Below, in pieces: positions 47,501 to 59,214 of a DNA stretch of 64,000 nt. The notes below the pieces were generated by a model that was not told the DNA's origin, did not search any database, and saw only the letters and a program-made list of their open reading frames with translations. Every line of letters starts with the position of its first letter. Positions within the stretch are counted from its first letter, which is position 1. Source of the stretch: an uncultured Pseudomonadota bacterium (lineage in GTDB: Bacteria > Pseudomonadota > Gammaproteobacteria > Steroidobacterales > Woeseiaceae); contig CAJXJW010000007.1 in NCBI GenBank assembly GCA_913055625.1, positions 62,001 through 126,000 of the forward strand. The letters run 5' to 3'. A program made the position numbers and the translations under genes.

Positions 47501-48501
47501 CGCCGCGCCTGGTCGTCCGTGCCGACGACGGCATCGTTCTCGACCTCGACCGGCGCACCCTGCAGCGCGAGTGGTCCGAGATGAGCTACCGGATGCAGGC
47601 GCTGCGCGACAACCCGGTGACAGCGAAGGAAGCCTTCGACGCGGTCCTTGACGACGACGACCCCGGCCTGAACGCGTCCCTGACGTTCGACCCGAACGAC
47701 GACATTTCCCGGCCGTACCGCGGCGGCAGCGGCCAGCCGCGCGTCGCGATACTGCGCGAACAGGGTGTGAACAGCCAATACGAGATGGCGGCCGCGTTCC
47801 TGCGCGCCGGTTTCGCGCCGGTCGACGTGCACATGAGCGACCTGCTCGCCGGCCGCGACAGTCTCGCGAACTACCAGGGCGTCGTCGCCTGCGGAGGCTT
47901 CTCCTACGGAGACGTGCTCGGTGCCGGCGGCGGCTGGGCGAAGTCCATCCTGTACAACCCGCGCGCACGGGACGAATTCGAGGCGTTCTTCACGCGCCAG
48001 GATACGTTTGCGTTGGGTGTCTGCAACGGCTGCCAGATGCTCTCGCACCTGCGGGAGCTCATCCCGGGCGCGGCGCACTGGCCGCGCTTCCTGCGCAACA
48101 AGTCGGAACAGTTCGAGGCGCGGCTGAGCCTCGTGGAGGTTGTGGAAAGCCCGTCGCTGTTCCTGGCCGGAATGGCCGGCTCCCGGCTGCCGATCGCCAC
48201 GTCACACGGCGAGGGCCGCGCCGTCTTCGACAGCGACGCAGACCGCTACTCGGCCTCGTACACGATCGCCGCGCGCTACGTCGACAATCACGGCGCGGTC
48301 GCGGACCGATATCCGGCCAACCCGAACGGGTCCCCGGACGGCATCTGCGCGCTGTCGAACGAAGACGGCCGCGTCACGATCATCATGCCGCACCCGGAGC
48401 GCGTCGCGCTGACGACGCAGAATTCGTGGCATCCGGACGACTGGGGCCAGGAGGGCCCGTGGATGCGCATCTTCCACAACGCCCGCGTCGCCGTGGGTTG
48501 A
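44581..48501 (+). CDS. purL: Phosphoribosylformylglycinamidine synthase (single-chain)
   Basis: A purine-biosynthesis enzyme of ~1306 residues that converts FGAR to FGAM with ATP and glutamine. The N-terminal PurS-like part begins [18 protein letters not shown], matching E. coli MEILRGSPALSAF. Two AIRS-type ATP-binding modules follow ([43 protein letters not shown]), then the glutaminase domain with the triad [15 protein letters not shown] and MPHPER. TTG 44581 is the likely start, with AAGG eight bases upstream and the right length; the frame stays open to 44488 without an ATG. Confidence 0.93.
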   Translation: MSEPAPVATPSTTILELAGQPALSDFRRDKLTRELQRADDRIKAVQARYTYFAQLAAPISNEHRDRLRALLLPGGKAEALKRNAATLYVVPRPGTISPWSSKATDIVRVCGIDEVRRIERGICYAITYKRAADEHDRFALGPLLHDRMTEAVLGHAEDAACLFAEHAPAPLGVVPLGDDGRAALERANAELGLALSDDEIAYLLENYAALGRDPTDAELMMFAQANSEHCRHKIFNADWVIDGVATNQRLFGMIRTTTEASPDGVLSAYSDNAAVIEGFNGRRLQPDPGTRAYTWCDEPVHILMKVETHNHPTAISPFPGAATGSGGEIRDEGATGLGARPKAGLTGFSVSHLRIPGYAQSWEIDFPHPDRMATPLDIMLEGPIGGAAFNNEFGRPNLAGYFRTFEARVPGLPDNEIRGYHKPIMIAGGVGNVRAEHAVKRDVPAGARIVILGGPAMLIGLGGGAASSVASGASSEDLDFASVQRGNPEMQRRAQEVIDRCAAMGEENPILLVHDIGAGGLSNAVPEAVDHSKLGARVELREVDNAEPGLSPMAIWCNEAQERYVLIVGDDRIDEFRDICARERCPAAVIGTLTDDGRLVVSDREFDNNVVDMPMQMLLGNPPKMTRDVQRLAAPDDGLDLSGIDVEQAALRVLRFPAVADKSFLIHIGDRTVGGLTARDQLVGPWQVPVADVAITSTGFGAVTGEAMAMGERTPLAVYDAPASGRIAVAEALTNIAAAPIEDIRRVRLSANWMAAAGHPGEDARLFDTVAAVVDDLCRKLGIAIPVGKDSLSMRATWEADGEAFQVVAPVSLIVSAFAPVTDVRGHLTPELRRIDEQSYLLLVDLGCGKNRLGGSCLAQAFNRTGGAVPDVDDPDSLGALFAAVQELNSRDMLLAYHDRSDGGLLVAVAEMLFASRLGVSLQVAGSGNALLAALFAEEVGAVMQVAKSKLTQVQMVLDRHGVTAEAIGRVEPTPRLVVRADDGIVLDLDRRTLQREWSEMSYRMQALRDNPVTAKEAFDAVLDDDDPGLNASLTFDPNDDISRPYRGGSGQPRVAILREQGVNSQYEMAAAFLRAGFAPVDVHMSDLLAGRDSLANYQGVVACGGFSYGDVLGAGGGWAKSILYNPRARDEFEAFFTRQDTFALGVCNGCQMLSHLRELIPGAAHWPRFLRNKSEQFEARLSLVEVVESPSLFLAGMAGSRLPIATSHGEGRAVFDSDADRYSASYTIAARYVDNHGAVADRYPANPNGSPDGICALSNEDGRVTIIMPHPERVALTTQNSWHPDDWGQEGPWMRIFHNARVAVG

Positions 48502-48502
48502 T

Positions 48503-49192
48503 TCAGGCGCTGGAGGCGAGGTCGCCCGAGGCTTCCTGGACGAAGAACTTCCGCACCTTGAGCGCGCGCGTGAGTTTCCCGCGCCGCACGAAGCACTGGT
48601 AGAAGAGGTCCTTCATGACTTCGAGCAGGATGCCGGCCTGGACCCGGTTCAGGATCGGCAGGTTGTCATCGCCGGTGTCGAAGATGATCGTCTTGATCGG
48701 GGCGAAGCTCTCGTCGTCCATTTCGGCGATGTCCTGCGCGATGATCACTTCCTCGTAGGCGCGCAGCTTGCTGCCGTCGCCCATTGCGCGAAACGCGGAC
48801 TGCGCCGCACGCCGGCACATGGACGCGAAGGCATTGAAACTGTTGCCGGAGTAACAGGACAGTGCCTCGCGGAACAAGAGTTCCGTTTCCTTCGGCAGGT
48901 AGGAGTGCGGAAAGCGCTCGGCAGGCCTTTCGAGCTCCGCGAAGTTGCGGTACAGGTGGACCGCGTCGTCCGTGAATTCCTTGATCGCGAAGCGCAGGAA
49001 AACCGGTGCCTGGCAGGCGTCGCACTGGTAGACGAGGCCGACGTGCTTCGGGCGCGTCTCGATCAGCGGCGCGGCGTCCGGCACCGACTGTGGCGTCATG
49101 TTCGCGAATACGCCGCAGTACGGGCATTCGAGCGCCAGGCGCTCGCCCTCGTCGTTCGAAAAGCCGTCAGTACGGTGGAGCCGTATCGCCAT
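48503..49192 (-). CDS. DUF4145 domain protein with zinc-ribbon-like N-terminus
   Basis: A 229-residue protein. Two Cys pairs (CPYC ... CDAC, ~23-26 and ~55-58) form a zinc ribbon, and the remaining helices (LFREALSCYSGNSFNAFASMCRRAAQ in two parts) are the DUF4145 domain, also found in restriction-modification and defence-related proteins. In housekeeping contexts like this one the role is unknown. It converges on purL with one base between the stops. Confidence 0.75.
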   Translation of the reverse strand: MAIRLHRTDGFSNDEGERLALECPYCGVFANMTPQSVPDAAPLIETRPKHVGLVYQCDACQAPVFLRFAIKEFTDDAVHLYRNFAELERPAERFPHSYLPKETELLFREALSCYSGNSFNAFASMCRRAAQSAFRAMGDGSKLRAYEEVIIAQDIAEMDDESFAPIKTIIFDTGDDNLPILNRVQAGILLEVMKDLFYQCFVRRGKLTRALKVRKFFVQEASGDLASSA

Positions 49193-49310
49193 CGCTCGTG
49201 TTCTCGTTATGACGGGCCGGTTGTCGGTTTTGTGCCTGGCCCGAAAATCCAGTATGCATCAGGGCTTTAGGACCCCAACCAACACTGGACATAATACGAG
49301 AAAATTCAGC

Positions 49311-50984
<1,674 letters not shown>

Positions 50985-51056
50985 GTAGGGAACCGGGATG
51001 TCAAAGACCGCGCATTATCCGGTATGCTGCGCCGATCGCAAAGGTTCCGGCATTGC

Positions 51057-52034
51057 ATGGCCAACCCGGTGCAGGTCTACAGGGGAGACGAGATCGCCCG
51101 CTACGGCTTCGGCGACCCGCACCCGTTCGGGACCGATCGTCATGACGTCTTCCACGCCGAGCTGGCGTCCGCCGGCCTCGGCGGGGCCATCGAGTACGCG
51201 CACCCGCGCCGTGCCACCGTCGATGAACTGCTGCTGTTCCACACCGCAGACCATATCGACCGCGTGAGCCGGCAGTCGGAGACCGGCGAGGGATACCTCG
51301 ACGACGGCGACACGCCGGCCGTGCGCGGCATCTTCGAGGCCGCATCCGACGTGGTGGGGTCCGTGCTGGCGGCCGCCGATCGCATCATGCACGGCGAGTC
51401 CCGGCGCGCTTTCGTCCCGATCGCCGGGCTGCACCATGCGGCGCGCGACCGCGCCGCCGGCTTCTGCGTGTTCAACGACTGCGGGGTCGCGGCCGAGTAC
51501 CTGCGGCGCCACTACGGGCTGCGGCGGATCGCCTACATCGATATCGACGCGCACCACGGCGACGGCGTGTTCTACGGTTTCGAGGACGACCCGGACCTGC
51601 TGTTCGCGGACATCCACGAGGATGGCCGCTTCCTGTACCCGGGTACCGGGGCCGCCGGCGAGACCGGGCGCGGCCCGGCCGAGGGCACGAAGCTGAACCT
51701 GCCCCTGCCGCCGGGCGCGGACGACGCCGACTTCCTGCGCGAATGGGCCCGCATCGAGGCCTACCTCGACGCCGCCCGGCCGGAGTTCATCCTGTTCCAA
51801 TGCGGCGCCGACAGCCTCGAGGGCGACCCGATCACGCACCTGTCGTTCACCGAGGAGGCTCATGCCGCGGCGGCCGCGGCCCTGTGCCGCATCGCGGAGC
51901 GGCATTGCGACGGGCGCATCATCGGCACCGGCGGGGGCGGCTACAACCGCCGGAACCTCGCCCGCGCCTGGACGCGCGTCGTCGAAGCGTTCGCGGCCGC
52001 CGGCCGGCCGGGAGCGCCTGAAGCGGGTGTTTAG
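51057..52034 (+). CDS. Histone deacetylase family protein (AcuC-like)
   Basis: A 325-residue zinc-dependent deacetylase of the arginase/deacetylase fold. [20 protein letters not shown] holds the charge-relay His pair, [14 protein letters not shown] the zinc Asp and His ligands, and [12 protein letters not shown] the second Asp. Bacterial members deacetylate protein lysines (e.g. acetyl-CoA synthetase, as AcuC does) or acetylated polyamines. Both Acs and a polyamine operon occur in this window, so either target is plausible, though neither is shown. The long open frame upstream is antisense to ettA, and ATG 51057 is the likely start. Confidence 0.87.
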   Translation: MANPVQVYRGDEIARYGFGDPHPFGTDRHDVFHAELASAGLGGAIEYAHPRRATVDELLLFHTADHIDRVSRQSETGEGYLDDGDTPAVRGIFEAASDVVGSVLAAADRIMHGESRRAFVPIAGLHHAARDRAAGFCVFNDCGVAAEYLRRHYGLRRIAYIDIDAHHGDGVFYGFEDDPDLLFADIHEDGRFLYPGTGAAGETGRGPAEGTKLNLPLPPGADDADFLREWARIEAYLDAARPEFILFQCGADSLEGDPITHLSFTEEAHAAAAAALCRIAERHCDGRIIGTGGGGYNRRNLARAWTRVVEAFAAAGRPGAPEAGV

Positions 52035-52095
52035 CGAACGGGGCCAGTCAGGTACCATCGCCGCTTTTCCCGCCGCTGCCACCGGAGAACCCTCG

Positions 52096-53355
52096 ATGTT
52101 CGATACCAACTCGACGCTAGCTGCGTACGATCCCGAAATCGCGCGCGCCATCGAGCAGGAAGAACGACGCCAGGAAGAGCACATCGAGCTCATCGCCTCG
52201 GAAAACTACGCGAGCCCGCGCGTGCTGGCCGCCCAGGGTTCCGTGCTGACGAACAAGTACGCCGAAGGCTACCCCGGGAAGCGCTACTATGGCGGCTGCG
52301 AATACGTGGACGACGCGGAGACGCTCGCTATCGAGCGCGCGAAGGCCCTGTTCGGCGCGGATTACGCGAACGTGCAACCGCATTCGGGCTCGCAGGCCAA
52401 CGCGGCGGCCTGCATGGCACTGCTCGAGCCCGGCGACACGCTCCTCGGCATGAGCCTGGCGGAAGGCGGGCACCTGACGCACGGCACGAAGGTCAACTTC
52501 TCCGGGCGGCTGTACAACGCGGTGCAGTACGGCCTCGACGCGTCGACCGGCCTCATCGACTACGACCAGGTCGAGGCCCTGGCGAAGGAGCACCGGCCGA
52601 AACTCATCATTGCCGGATTCTCCGCTTACTCGCGCGTCGTCGACTGGCAGCGTTTCCGTGACATCGCCGACAGTGTCGACGCCTGCCTGATGGTCGACAT
52701 GGCGCACGTCGCCGGGCTCGTTGCCACCGGCCACTACCCGTCCCCGATCAGCGTCGCGGACGTCGTGACGACAACGACGCACAAGACGCTGCGCGGCCCG
52801 CGCGGCGGGCTGATCCTCGCGCGCAGGAACGACGAGCTGACGAAGAAGTTCAACTCGCTGGTGTTCCCGGGCAACCAGGGCGGGCCGCTGATGCACGTGA
52901 TCGCGGCAAAGGCGGTGGCGTTCAAGGAGGCCATGGAGCCGGGCTTCCGCGACTACCAGGCCGCCGTGTGCGCGAACGCGAAGGTCATGGCCGGGACGCT
53001 GGCCGAACGCGGCTACCCGATCGTCTCGGGCGGCACCGAGAACCACCTGATGCTCGTCAGCCTGATCGAAAAGGGCATCACCGGCAAGGCCGCCGACGAG
53101 GCCCTCGGCAACGCGAACATCACCGTGAACAAGAACGCGGTGCCGAACGACCCCGAATCGCCGTTCGTGACGAGCGGCCTGCGTCTCGGCACACCGGCGA
53201 TCACGACGCGCGGCTTCGGCGCTGAAGAGACACGCCTGCTGACCGGCTGGATTGCGGATATACTCGACGACATCGACGATACGGCGACGATCGATCGCGT
53301 GCGCGCCGATGTGCTCGCGCTGTGCGAGCGCTTCCCGGTGTACGGCGGGAGCTGA
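52096..53355 (+). CDS. glyA: Serine hydroxymethyltransferase
   Basis: A 419-residue PLP enzyme that interconverts serine and glycine while loading tetrahydrofolate with a one-carbon unit. [31 protein letters not shown] and the PLP-Lys motif [15 protein letters not shown] identify it. GGAGAACC precedes the ATG at good spacing. It heads the run glyA-nrdR-rib, an order known from other gammaproteobacteria; nrdR follows after 47 bases. Confidence 0.96.
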   Translation: MFDTNSTLAAYDPEIARAIEQEERRQEEHIELIASENYASPRVLAAQGSVLTNKYAEGYPGKRYYGGCEYVDDAETLAIERAKALFGADYANVQPHSGSQANAAACMALLEPGDTLLGMSLAEGGHLTHGTKVNFSGRLYNAVQYGLDASTGLIDYDQVEALAKEHRPKLIIAGFSAYSRVVDWQRFRDIADSVDACLMVDMAHVAGLVATGHYPSPISVADVVTTTTHKTLRGPRGGLILARRNDELTKKFNSLVFPGNQGGPLMHVIAAKAVAFKEAMEPGFRDYQAAVCANAKVMAGTLAERGYPIVSGGTENHLMLVSLIEKGITGKAADEALGNANITVNKNAVPNDPESPFVTSGLRLGTPAITTRGFGAEETRLLTGWIADILDDIDDTATIDRVRADVLALCERFPVYGGS

Positions 53356-53402
53356 TATCCCGCGCGGCGAGAGCGGTCCCGAACGACGGTCCCCGAGGGC
53401 CT

Positions 53403-53921
53403 ATGCATTGTCCGTTTTGCAGTAACGAGGAAACCAAGGTCATCGACTCGCGCCTGGCGGGCGATGGCATGCAGATTCGCCGGCGGCGGCAATGCCTCGA
53501 CTGCAACGAACGCTTCACGACCTTCGAGTCCGCGGAACTCGTCATGCCGCGGCTCATCAAGAACGACAACTCCCGCCAGCCCTTCGACGAGGCCAAGCTG
53601 CGCTACAGCATGGTGCGCGCACTCGAAAAGCGCCCGGTGGGCAGCGACGAACTCGAGGAGGCGATCGGGCGCCTCGTGCACAAGCTGCGCACGATGGGCG
53701 AGCGTGAAGTGCCGTCCCGGCTCGTTGGCGAACTCGTCATGGAGGAGCTGCGCGCGCTGGACGAGGTGGCCTACGTGCGCTTCGCGAGCGTGTACCGGCG
53801 CTTCCAGGACATCACCGAGTTCGAGGAGGAGATCCGCCGGCTGCAGAAGATCTCGGATGCCGCCGCGGCCCGCGAACAGATGTCGCTGCTGCCGGACCTG
53901 CTCGAAGGCAAGCGGCGGTGA
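53403..53921 (+). CDS. nrdR: Transcriptional repressor NrdR
   Basis: A 172-residue zinc-ribbon/ATP-cone repressor of ribonucleotide reductase genes. The zinc ribbon is [17 protein letters not shown] plus [12 protein letters not shown] (four Cys), and the ATP-cone spans ~49-140 ([19 protein letters not shown] onward). ATG 53403 is the family start; upstream in-frame codons are in the glyA end. No NrdR box was seen in the window, as its targets (nrdA/B/D) are elsewhere. It lies seven bases before ribD. Confidence 0.95.
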   Translation: MHCPFCSNEETKVIDSRLAGDGMQIRRRRQCLDCNERFTTFESAELVMPRLIKNDNSRQPFDEAKLRYSMVRALEKRPVGSDELEEAIGRLVHKLRTMGEREVPSRLVGELVMEELRALDEVAYVRFASVYRRFQDITEFEEEIRRLQKISDAAAAREQMSLLPDLLEGKRR

Positions 53922-53928
53922 CCCGCCC

Positions 53929-55029
53929 GTGACGGGCACCTATACCGCCGACGACCACCGCTACATGGCGCAGGCGCTGCGCCTCGCGGCGCACGGCCGC
54001 TACACGGCACGCCCGAACCCGGTGGTTGGCTGCGTGCTGGTGCGCGACGGCGCCGTCATCGGCGAAGGTTGGCACGCGCGCGCGGGCGAGGCACACGCCG
54101 AAGTGGTCGCGCTCGAAGCCGCGGGCGACGCGCGCGGTGCGACCGCCTACGTGACGCTCGAACCCTGTGCGCATCATGGCCGAACGCCGCCGTGCACGGA
54201 CGCATTGATTGCCGCGGGCGTCACGAACGTCGTTGCCGCGATGCGCGATCCGAACCCGCACGTCGACGGCGGCGGACTCGGCAGGCTGGAAGCCGCCGGC
54301 ATGAGCGCGCGTGTCGGATTGATGGAGGCCGCCGCGGCGCGTCTGAACCGCGGGTTCGTGTCACGCGTGACGCGCGGCCGGCCGTTCGTCCGGATGAAAG
54401 TCGCCGCGAGCCTGGACGGGGCAACGGCGATGCGCGGCGGGGAGAGCCAGTGGATCACCGGGCCGGCCGCCCGTGCCGACGTGCAGCGCCTGCGGGCGCG
54501 GTCGGGTGCCATCCTGACGGGTATCGGCACCGTCCTGGCCGACGACCCGTCACTGACGGTCCGGGATGCCCGGTTCACGGCCGCCGGCCTGCAGCCCGCG
54601 CGCGCCATCGTGGACTCCGAGCTTCGGATGCCCCTGTCGGCGGGGATGCTGTGCCTGCCGGGCCGGACCCTCGTTTATTGCACTGACGACAGCCGTCGCG
54701 AGGCGCTGGAGGGCGAGGGCGGCACGGTGATACGGGTGGGCGACCCGGGTGGCCGGGTCCCGTTGGACGCGGTGCTGGCGGACCTCGCGGGCCGTGAGAT
54801 CAACGACGTCCTCGTCGAGGCCGGCCCGACGCTGGCGGGCGCGCTGCTGCAGGCGGGGCTCGTGGACGAGCTTGTGATTTACCAGGCACCGCATATCATG
54901 GGTCACGAGACGATTCCGATGTTCGAGACGCCCGGATGGCGTACCCTTGCGGACCGGCGCGCGCTGACGGTCACCGATCGGCGGCAGGTCGGCACGGACA
55001 CTCGGATCACGGCGACGGTCGCCCAATGA
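53929..55029 (+). CDS. ribD: Riboflavin biosynthesis deaminase/reductase
   Basis: A 366-residue bifunctional enzyme for the second and third steps of riboflavin synthesis. The N-terminal cytidine-deaminase-like domain has zinc ligands in GEAHAEVVAL and PCAHHGRTPPC; the C-terminal reductase domain reads GRPFVRMKVAASLDGATA and VLVEAGPTLAGALL. The GTG start at 53929 keeps the typical ~10-residue lead before YMAQALRLA; ATG 53965 is an alternative. It is followed after 21 bases by ribE, with no room for an FMN riboswitch. Confidence 0.94.
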   Translation: MTGTYTADDHRYMAQALRLAAHGRYTARPNPVVGCVLVRDGAVIGEGWHARAGEAHAEVVALEAAGDARGATAYVTLEPCAHHGRTPPCTDALIAAGVTNVVAAMRDPNPHVDGGGLGRLEAAGMSARVGLMEAAAARLNRGFVSRVTRGRPFVRMKVAASLDGATAMRGGESQWITGPAARADVQRLRARSGAILTGIGTVLADDPSLTVRDARFTAAGLQPARAIVDSELRMPLSAGMLCLPGRTLVYCTDDSRREALEGEGGTVIRVGDPGGRVPLDAVLADLAGREINDVLVEAGPTLAGALLQAGLVDELVIYQAPHIMGHETIPMFETPGWRTLADRRALTVTDRRQVGTDTRITATVAQ

Positions 55030-55050
55030 GAGACCCCCTCCGGGGAAAGC

Positions 55051-55692
55051 ATGTTTACCGGCATCATTCGTTACCAGGGCACGATCGACGGCGTTGAGCG
55101 GCGTGCGGGGGACGTGCGGCTCACGGTCGCGCTGCCGTCGGACGCCGCGAGCGACCTCGCGCTCGGCGACAGCATCGCGGTGAACGGCGTCTGCCTGACG
55201 GTCGCGGCGCTCGGCGGCGAGACGTTTGCGGCCGACGTCTCCAACGAAACGCTCGGCCTGACCACCTTGGGCGATCTCGGCGCGGGTTCGCGCGTGAATC
55301 TCGAGCCGGCACTCGCGCTCGGCGAGCGCCTGGGCGGCCACCTGGTCAGCGGTCACGTCGACGGCATCGGCAAGGTGCGGTCCGTGGCCGGCGACGCGCG
55401 TTCGCTGCGCATCGCGATCGGCGTGCCGTCGGCGCTCGCGCGCTACCTCGCGAAAAAAGGCTCTGTTTGCGTGGACGGCGTGTCGCTTACCATCAACGCG
55501 GTATCGGGTGACACGTTCGACGTGAATATCATTCCGCACACGGCCGGTGAAACGACGATCGGGCAGTTTGCCCCCGGGACGCGCGTCAACATCGAAGTGG
55601 ATATGCTGGCGCGCTATCTCGAGCGACTGCTCGGCGACAACGACGACACCGGAATTTCCGAAGACTTTCTGAAGGCCCACGGCTATGCCTGA
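55051..55692 (+). CDS. ribE: Riboflavin synthase, alpha chain
   Basis: A 213-residue trimeric enzyme that dismutates two 6,7-dimethyl-8-ribityllumazine molecules to riboflavin. It has two lumazine-binding repeats: MFTGIIRYQGTIDGVE with GVCLTV, and LGGHLVSGHVDGIG with VSLTINAV. An AUG preceded by GGGGAAAGC is used. It overlaps ribB by eight bases, so they are coupled. Confidence 0.96.
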   Translation: MFTGIIRYQGTIDGVERRAGDVRLTVALPSDAASDLALGDSIAVNGVCLTVAALGGETFAADVSNETLGLTTLGDLGAGSRVNLEPALALGERLGGHLVSGHVDGIGKVRSVAGDARSLRIAIGVPSALARYLAKKGSVCVDGVSLTINAVSGDTFDVNIIPHTAGETTIGQFAPGTRVNIEVDMLARYLERLLGDNDDTGISEDFLKAHGYA

Positions 55693-56821
55693 CAACACGA
55701 CACGAATCCGTCCCCGCGACACCAGCTTCTCCGACATCGAGGACATCATCGCCGATATCCGCGACGGCAAGATGGTCATCATGGTCGACGACGAGAACCG
55801 CGAGAACGAGGGCGACCTGCTGATGGCCGCGGACAGGGTCCGGCCGCAGGACATCAACTACATGGCGACGCACGGCCGCGGGCTCATTTGCCTCACGCTG
55901 TCGCGCGAGCGTTGTGCCCAGCTCCGGCTGCCGCTGATGGTGATGGACACGGACCAGCATCACGCGACGAACTTCACGGTGTCGATCGAGGCGGCCGAGG
56001 GCATCACGACCGGCATCTCGGCGCACGATCGCGCGAAGACCGTGCTCGCCGCGGTCGCGAAGGACGCGCGGCCGGAGGACCTGCGCCAGCCGGGCCACAT
56101 ATTCCCGGTCATGTCGCAGCCCGGTGGCGTGCTGACCCGTGCCGGCCATACCGAGGCCGGCTGCGACCTCGCGCGCCTGGCCGGGCTCGAGCCGGCGGCG
56201 GTCATCGTCGAGATCCTGAACGAGGACGGCAGCATGGCGCGGCGCCCGGAGCTCGAGAAGTTTGGGCGTGACCACGGCATCCGCATCGGCACGATCGCGG
56301 ACCTGATCCGCTACCGGCTCGAGAAGGAACGCAGTGTCGAGCGGATCTCCGAGGTCGACGTGGAGACCGAGCACGGGCCGTTCCGCCTGTACTGTTACGA
56401 CGATCACGTGAACCGGGCCGTGCATGTCGCGCTGGTGAAGGGCGACCTCGGGAAAGCCGCGACGCCACTCGTCCGCGTGCACATCCAGGACACGCTGGGC
56501 GACGTGATCGGCGTGAAGAGCCGGTCGCTCGGCTGGCCGCTCGACAGCGCCATCGAGCGCATCGCGAAGGAGGAGGCCGGCGTCGTGGTGCTGCTGCGCG
56601 AGCAGGAAACGTCCCGGGACTTCATCGACGCGGTGAATCATGTCGGTGCAACGACGGACGAGGTCCACGAAAGGCGCAAGGGCGATGCCGTGTTGCGAAC
56701 CTATGGTGTCGGCGCGCAGATCCTGCGCGATCTCGGCCTGTCCAAAATCCGTGTATTATCAGCGCCCAAGCAAATGTACGCGATCTCCGGGTTCGATCTC
56801 GAGATCACCGAATACGTATAA
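55685..56821 (+). CDS. ribB: 3,4-dihydroxy-2-butanone-4-phosphate synthase with degenerate GCH II domain
   Basis: A 378-residue RibBA-like protein. The N-terminal domain (~1-215) is a complete DHBP synthase (MVDDENRENEGDL, GLICLTLS, THATNF-like HHATNFTVS, GHTEAGCDLAR), making the four-carbon precursor of riboflavin from ribulose 5-phosphate. The C-terminal part (~216-378) is GTP cyclohydrolase II in fold only: where the active enzyme has VRVHSECLTGD and CDCGxQ it reads VRVHIQDTLGDVIG and has no zinc Cys. This matches the RibBX type known from other gammaproteobacteria, which need a separate ribA. It ends 33 bases before ribH. Confidence 0.93.
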   Translation: MPDNTTRIRPRDTSFSDIEDIIADIRDGKMVIMVDDENRENEGDLLMAADRVRPQDINYMATHGRGLICLTLSRERCAQLRLPLMVMDTDQHHATNFTVSIEAAEGITTGISAHDRAKTVLAAVAKDARPEDLRQPGHIFPVMSQPGGVLTRAGHTEAGCDLARLAGLEPAAVIVEILNEDGSMARRPELEKFGRDHGIRIGTIADLIRYRLEKERSVERISEVDVETEHGPFRLYCYDDHVNRAVHVALVKGDLGKAATPLVRVHIQDTLGDVIGVKSRSLGWPLDSAIERIAKEEAGVVVLLREQETSRDFIDAVNHVGATTDEVHERRKGDAVLRTYGVGAQILRDLGLSKIRVLSAPKQMYAISGFDLEITEYV

Positions 56822-56854
56822 GGACGGCCGCACGCGCGGCGAACGGTCACGGGA

Positions 56855-57328
56855 ATGGACAAGATCAAGACCACCGAAGGCGATTTGCTGGTGCGGGACG
56901 CCCGCTTCGCGCTGGTCGCGTCACGCTTCAACGACTTCATCGTGGAGTCGCTGCTGAGGGGCGCGGTGCACGCGTTGAAGCAGCACGGCGCGGCCGAGGC
57001 CGACATCGAGATCGTCCGCGTGCCCGGCGCCTTCGAGATGCCGGTGGTCGTGGGCAAGCTGGCCGCGTCGCGGCGCTTCGACGGCATCGTGGCCCTCGGC
57101 GCGGTGATCCGTGGGGGCACGCCGCACTTCGACTACGTCGCCGGGGAGTGCGTCAGCGGCATTGCCGCTGCCGCGCGTGAACACGGCGTACCGGTAGGTT
57201 TCGGCGTGCTCACGGTCGACACGATCGAGCAGGCCATCGAGCGCGCGGGCACGAAAGCCGGCAACAAGGGCGAGGAAGCGGCGCTGGCCGTGATCGAAAC
57301 CGTCAACCTCCTGCGCCGCATCGACTGA
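56855..57328 (+). CDS. ribH: 6,7-dimethyl-8-ribityllumazine synthase
   Basis: A 157-residue capsid-forming enzyme that joins the pyrimidine product of RibD with the RibB product to give lumazine. [24 protein letters not shown] and [16 protein letters not shown] (active-site His) identify it. It is preceded by GAATGG and an ATG at 56855. It runs to within two bases of nusB. Confidence 0.96.
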   Translation: MDKIKTTEGDLLVRDARFALVASRFNDFIVESLLRGAVHALKQHGAAEADIEIVRVPGAFEMPVVVGKLAASRRFDGIVALGAVIRGGTPHFDYVAGECVSGIAAAAREHGVPVGFGVLTVDTIEQAIERAGTKAGNKGEEAALAVIETVNLLRRID

Positions 57329-57330
57329 GC

Positions 57331-57780
57331 ATGAACGCCAGGACCTCCGCCGGCGCCCGGACCCGTGCGCGCGAACTGCTGGTGCAGGCGCTCTACCAGA
57401 AACAGATCGCCGGGCACGACTGCGCGGAGCTGTTGCGCCAGTTTCATGAGCAGGCGGCTTACGAGCGCGTCGACCAGGCATTTTTCGACGAAACCTTGCG
57501 CGAGATCTGCCGAGACCAGGCGGATCTCGAGAGCACGATCGCCGACATCGCGGACCGGCCGGTCGCGCAGCTGGACCCGGTCGAGCTGGCCATCCTGCTG
57601 GTGGGCGCGCACGAACTGCGCGACCGCATCGACGTGCCGTATCGCGTCGTCATCAATGAGTCCGTCAACCTGGCGCGCCGCTTCGGCGCGGCGGACAGCC
57701 ACAAGTACATCAATGCCTGCCTCGATCGCGCGGCGCAGGCGCTGCGCACCGTCGAGACCCAAGCCGACGGCAGTGGATGA
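57331..57780 (+). CDS. nusB: Transcription antitermination factor NusB
   Basis: A 149-residue all-helical RNA-binding protein that, with NusE (S10), binds boxA in rRNA leaders. RARELLVQALYQKQIAG opens the fold, RPVAQLDPVELAILLVGAHEL is its central part, and YRVVINESVNLARRFG followed by KYINACLDRAA is the conserved end. The ribH-nusB-thiL order is conserved in proteobacteria. It overlaps thiL by eight bases. Confidence 0.95.
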   Translation: MNARTSAGARTRARELLVQALYQKQIAGHDCAELLRQFHEQAAYERVDQAFFDETLREICRDQADLESTIADIADRPVAQLDPVELAILLVGAHELRDRIDVPYRVVINESVNLARRFGAADSHKYINACLDRAAQALRTVETQADGSG

Positions 57781-58714
57781 ATTCGCGCTGATCCGCCGGT
57801 ACTTCGCGGGCCACGGACGTGGCAGCGGCGTGGCAGTCGGGATCGGCGACGACGGTGCCGTACTGGAACCGGCGCCCGGCATGCAGCAGGTGCAGGTCAT
57901 CGACACGCTCGTCGAGGGCGTACATTTCCCCTCGGATCTCGCCCCCGCGGACGTCGGCTACCGCGCCGTCGCCGTGAATCTCTCCGACATCGCCGCGATG
58001 GGTGCCGTGCCGCGCTGGATGACGCTCGCGCTGTCGTTGCCCGCGGCGGACGAGGAATGGCTGGACGGCTTCGCGAGCGGCCTGCACACCGCCGCGGCGG
58101 AGTACGACGTGGCCCTCGTCGGCGGCGACACGACGCGCGCGCCGGTCGCGGTCATCACTGTGCACATCTCCGGCGACGTCGAGACGGGCGGCGCGATCCT
58201 GCGCTCCGGCGCGCGACCGGGCGACACCGTGTACGTGACCGGGACGCTCGGCGATGCGGCGGCTGGCCTGCGCGGGCTGCGGGAGGGCGACCCGGTGCGG
58301 GAGCTGCTCTGGCGGTTCACGCGTCCGGCCGCGCGCGTGCGCGCCGGTCGGGCACTCCGTGGCGTGGCGACGGCCGCGATCGACGTCTCCGACGGGCTGC
58401 TCGGCGACCTCGGCAAGCTGCTCCTCGCAAGCGGTGTCGGTGCGCGCCTCGATGTGGAGGCATTACCCATCTCGCCGCCGCTCGCGGCGCACTTCGGCGC
58501 GGATGAACAGCGGCGCTTCGCGCTGTCGGGCGGTGACGATTACGAGCTGTGTTTCACGGCGAGCGGCGAACTGCCGGATACCGGCATCGTGCCGGTGACC
58601 GCCATCGGCACCGTGGTCGAGGGCGCCGGCATTGAATTGCGGCTGGATGGGGAACCGTTCGATTACGCCGACGCCGGCTACCGGCATTTCGCGGACGATG
58701 AGAGCGGGGCATGA
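57773..58714 (+). CDS. thiL: Thiamine-monophosphate kinase
   Basis: A 313-residue ATP-dependent kinase making thiamine diphosphate from thiamine monophosphate. VDEFALIRRYF at the start, VGIGDDGAVLEP (Mg-binding Asp), NLSDIAAMGAVPR and LVGGDTTRAPV are characteristic of ThiL, as is DVSDGLLGDLGKLL. The GTG start at 57773 lies inside the nusB end; the longer frame upstream is antigenic to nusB only by overlap. The stop overlaps pgpA as ATGA. IolD in this genome would depend on its product. Confidence 0.94.
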   Translation: MDEFALIRRYFAGHGRGSGVAVGIGDDGAVLEPAPGMQQVQVIDTLVEGVHFPSDLAPADVGYRAVAVNLSDIAAMGAVPRWMTLALSLPAADEEWLDGFASGLHTAAAEYDVALVGGDTTRAPVAVITVHISGDVETGGAILRSGARPGDTVYVTGTLGDAAAGLRGLREGDPVRELLWRFTRPAARVRAGRALRGVATAAIDVSDGLLGDLGKLLLASGVGARLDVEALPISPPLAAHFGADEQRRFALSGGDDYELCFTASGELPDTGIVPVTAIGTVVEGAGIELRLDGEPFDYADAGYRHFADDESGA

Positions 58715-59199
58715 CATCGACTGTCGACAACCTGCCGCGCAAGGTACTCACCAGCCCGGTGAACTTCCTGGCCTTTGGCTTCGGCACCGGGCTCGCGCCG
58801 GTCGCGCCCGGGACCTTCGGCTCCATCCCGGGCCTGCTGCTCGGCTGGGCCACGCTGTCGCTGGGACTTTATGTTCAATTGGGCATCGCAGCCGCGTTGG
58901 TTGTCGTCGGCATCTGGTTGTGCGGGCGCTGCTCGCGGAACCTCGGCGTGCACGACCACGGCGGCATCGTCTGGGACGAAATCGCGGGCATGTACGTGAC
59001 GACGTTGCTGGCCCCGCCGACGATCGCCGGCTTTGCCGCGGCATTCGTGCTTTTCAGGCTGTTCGACATCGCCAAACCGTGGCCGATTCGGGACCTGGAT
59101 CACAGACTCCGCGGAGGCCTCGGAATTATGCTGGATGACCTCGCAGCCGCCCTTTACGCGTTGATTTTACTCGCAATGTATGGGTGGCTCATGACCTGA
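58711..59199 (+). CDS. pgpA: Phosphatidylglycerophosphatase A
   Basis: A 162-residue inner-membrane phosphatase that dephosphorylates phosphatidylglycerophosphate to phosphatidylglycerol. FGTGLAPVAPGTFGSIPG is the family opening; GIVWDEIAGMYVT holds the conserved acidic residues; RLFDIAKPWPI and ...LDDLAAALYA complete it. Four hydrophobic segments are visible. It is coupled to thiL by an ATGA overlap, a common gammaproteobacterial arrangement. Confidence 0.94.
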   Translation: MTSTVDNLPRKVLTSPVNFLAFGFGTGLAPVAPGTFGSIPGLLLGWATLSLGLYVQLGIAAALVVVGIWLCGRCSRNLGVHDHGGIVWDEIAGMYVTTLLAPPTIAGFAAAFVLFRLFDIAKPWPIRDLDHRLRGGLGIMLDDLAAALYALILLAMYGWLMT

Positions 59200-59214
59200 C
59201 AGCCGAGAGAAAAC

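Noticed and set aside
55030-55060. FMN riboswitch before ribE or ribB
   Set aside because: The gaps between ribD, ribE and ribB are only 21 bases or are overlaps; the long conserved RFN element cannot fit.
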